Shown: positions 63,898 through 64,000 of the stretch, in pieces | How positions within the stretch are numbered: position 1 is the stretch's first letter | Layout: each line of letters begins with the position of its first letter | Assembly (NCBI RefSeq): GCF_031454155.1 | Contig: NZ_JAVDQG010000005.1 | Span: forward strand, 124,001 to 188,000 | DNA from: Desmospora profundinema | GTDB taxonomy: Bacteria; Bacillota; Bacilli; Thermoactinomycetales; DSM-45169 | Direction of reading: 5' to 3' | Length of the DNA stretch: 64,000 nucleotides | Notes under the pieces: generated by a model | The model's input: only the letters and a program-made list of their open reading frames with translations | The model's database searches: none | Told to the model about the DNA's origin: nothing | Program-made: the position numbers and the translations under genes

Positions 63898-64000
63898 AAA
63901 AACAAAAAATCCCGCGTCCGAGGGACGAGAGATTCGTGGTACCACCCTGGTTGGATACCGACCGCACACAGGCTGGAGGTATCCCACTTTCTTGAATGAT
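63898..64000 (-). promoter_or_regulatory. T-box leader of pheST, 5' part outside the window
   Basis: Minus-strand T-box sequence AGGGTGGTACCACG (63936-63949) and a following terminator near 63904-63930 (CGTCC/GGACG core, TTTTTT tail). Uncharged tRNA-Phe is expected to relieve termination. The specifier stem lies beyond 64000, so codon identity cannot be checked here. Confidence 0.92.

Noticed and set aside
1-64000. CRISPR array, tRNA, rRNA or complete prophage
   Set aside because: No regularly spaced repeats, no cloverleaf or rRNA sequence, and only one phage-like gene (the amidase).

Overview
The window looks like chromosomal DNA of an aerobic, endospore-forming Firmicute, most likely of the Bacillales family Thermoactinomycetaceae. 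The evidence is an alpha/beta-type small acid-soluble spore protein, GerE, SleB and SpoVAF with sporulation-type promoters, a thermitase-like subtilase with its propeptide, Bacillus-type FadR boxes, and SAM, lysine and T-box leader RNAs. The family name is inference; I ran no database search.

Layout. 0-6.5 kb: murI, a MarR regulator, a divergent MocR/SDR pair, an MFS exporter whose 5' end looks frameshifted, and a phage-like amidase. 6.5-10 kb is a decayed accessory stretch: an inverted duplication of about 180 bp, a frameshifted gene, a possible IS3 remnant and strong hairpins, with intact gerE inside. 10-18 kb: a SASP gene, an HExxH protein, an M2/M3-like peptidase, a zinc ribbon, class I fumarase, a MecA-type PBP and a DUF1002 protein. 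18.5-21 kb is a bicarbonate module: a sigma-A promoter and attenuated leader, a DUF2294 protein, the transporter SbtA, and a beta-carbonic-anhydrase-like protein that lacks the zinc ligands. 21-31 kb: sdhCAB, metX (SAM riboswitch), an incomplete opp cluster with an unrecognised structured leader RNA, and lysC (lysine riboswitch). 31-45 kb: FadR-boxed lipid genes (an SCP2 protein, fadR-etfB-etfA, lcfA), tatA, mobA, uvrC, four tandem paralogous membrane proteins and trxA. 45-64 kb: spoVAF, a YtfP-like flavoprotein, adenine deaminase, an RsmF-like methyltransferase, the subtilase, nfeD with a 29-codon membrane peptide gene, mutS2, sleB, polX, cvpA, zapA and pheT/pheS behind a T-box that runs off the window.

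Two kinds of signal stand out. First, three copies of a MITE-like element (20222-20379, about 26928-27119, 47875-48021) lie at or just after gene ends, and in two cases the element supplies the stop codon. Second, there are two structured leader RNAs I cannot assign to a known class (18520-18708 before the DUF2294-sbtA module, 29085-29315 before oppB). The pseudo-carbonic anhydrase beside SbtA is the most interesting protein-level observation.
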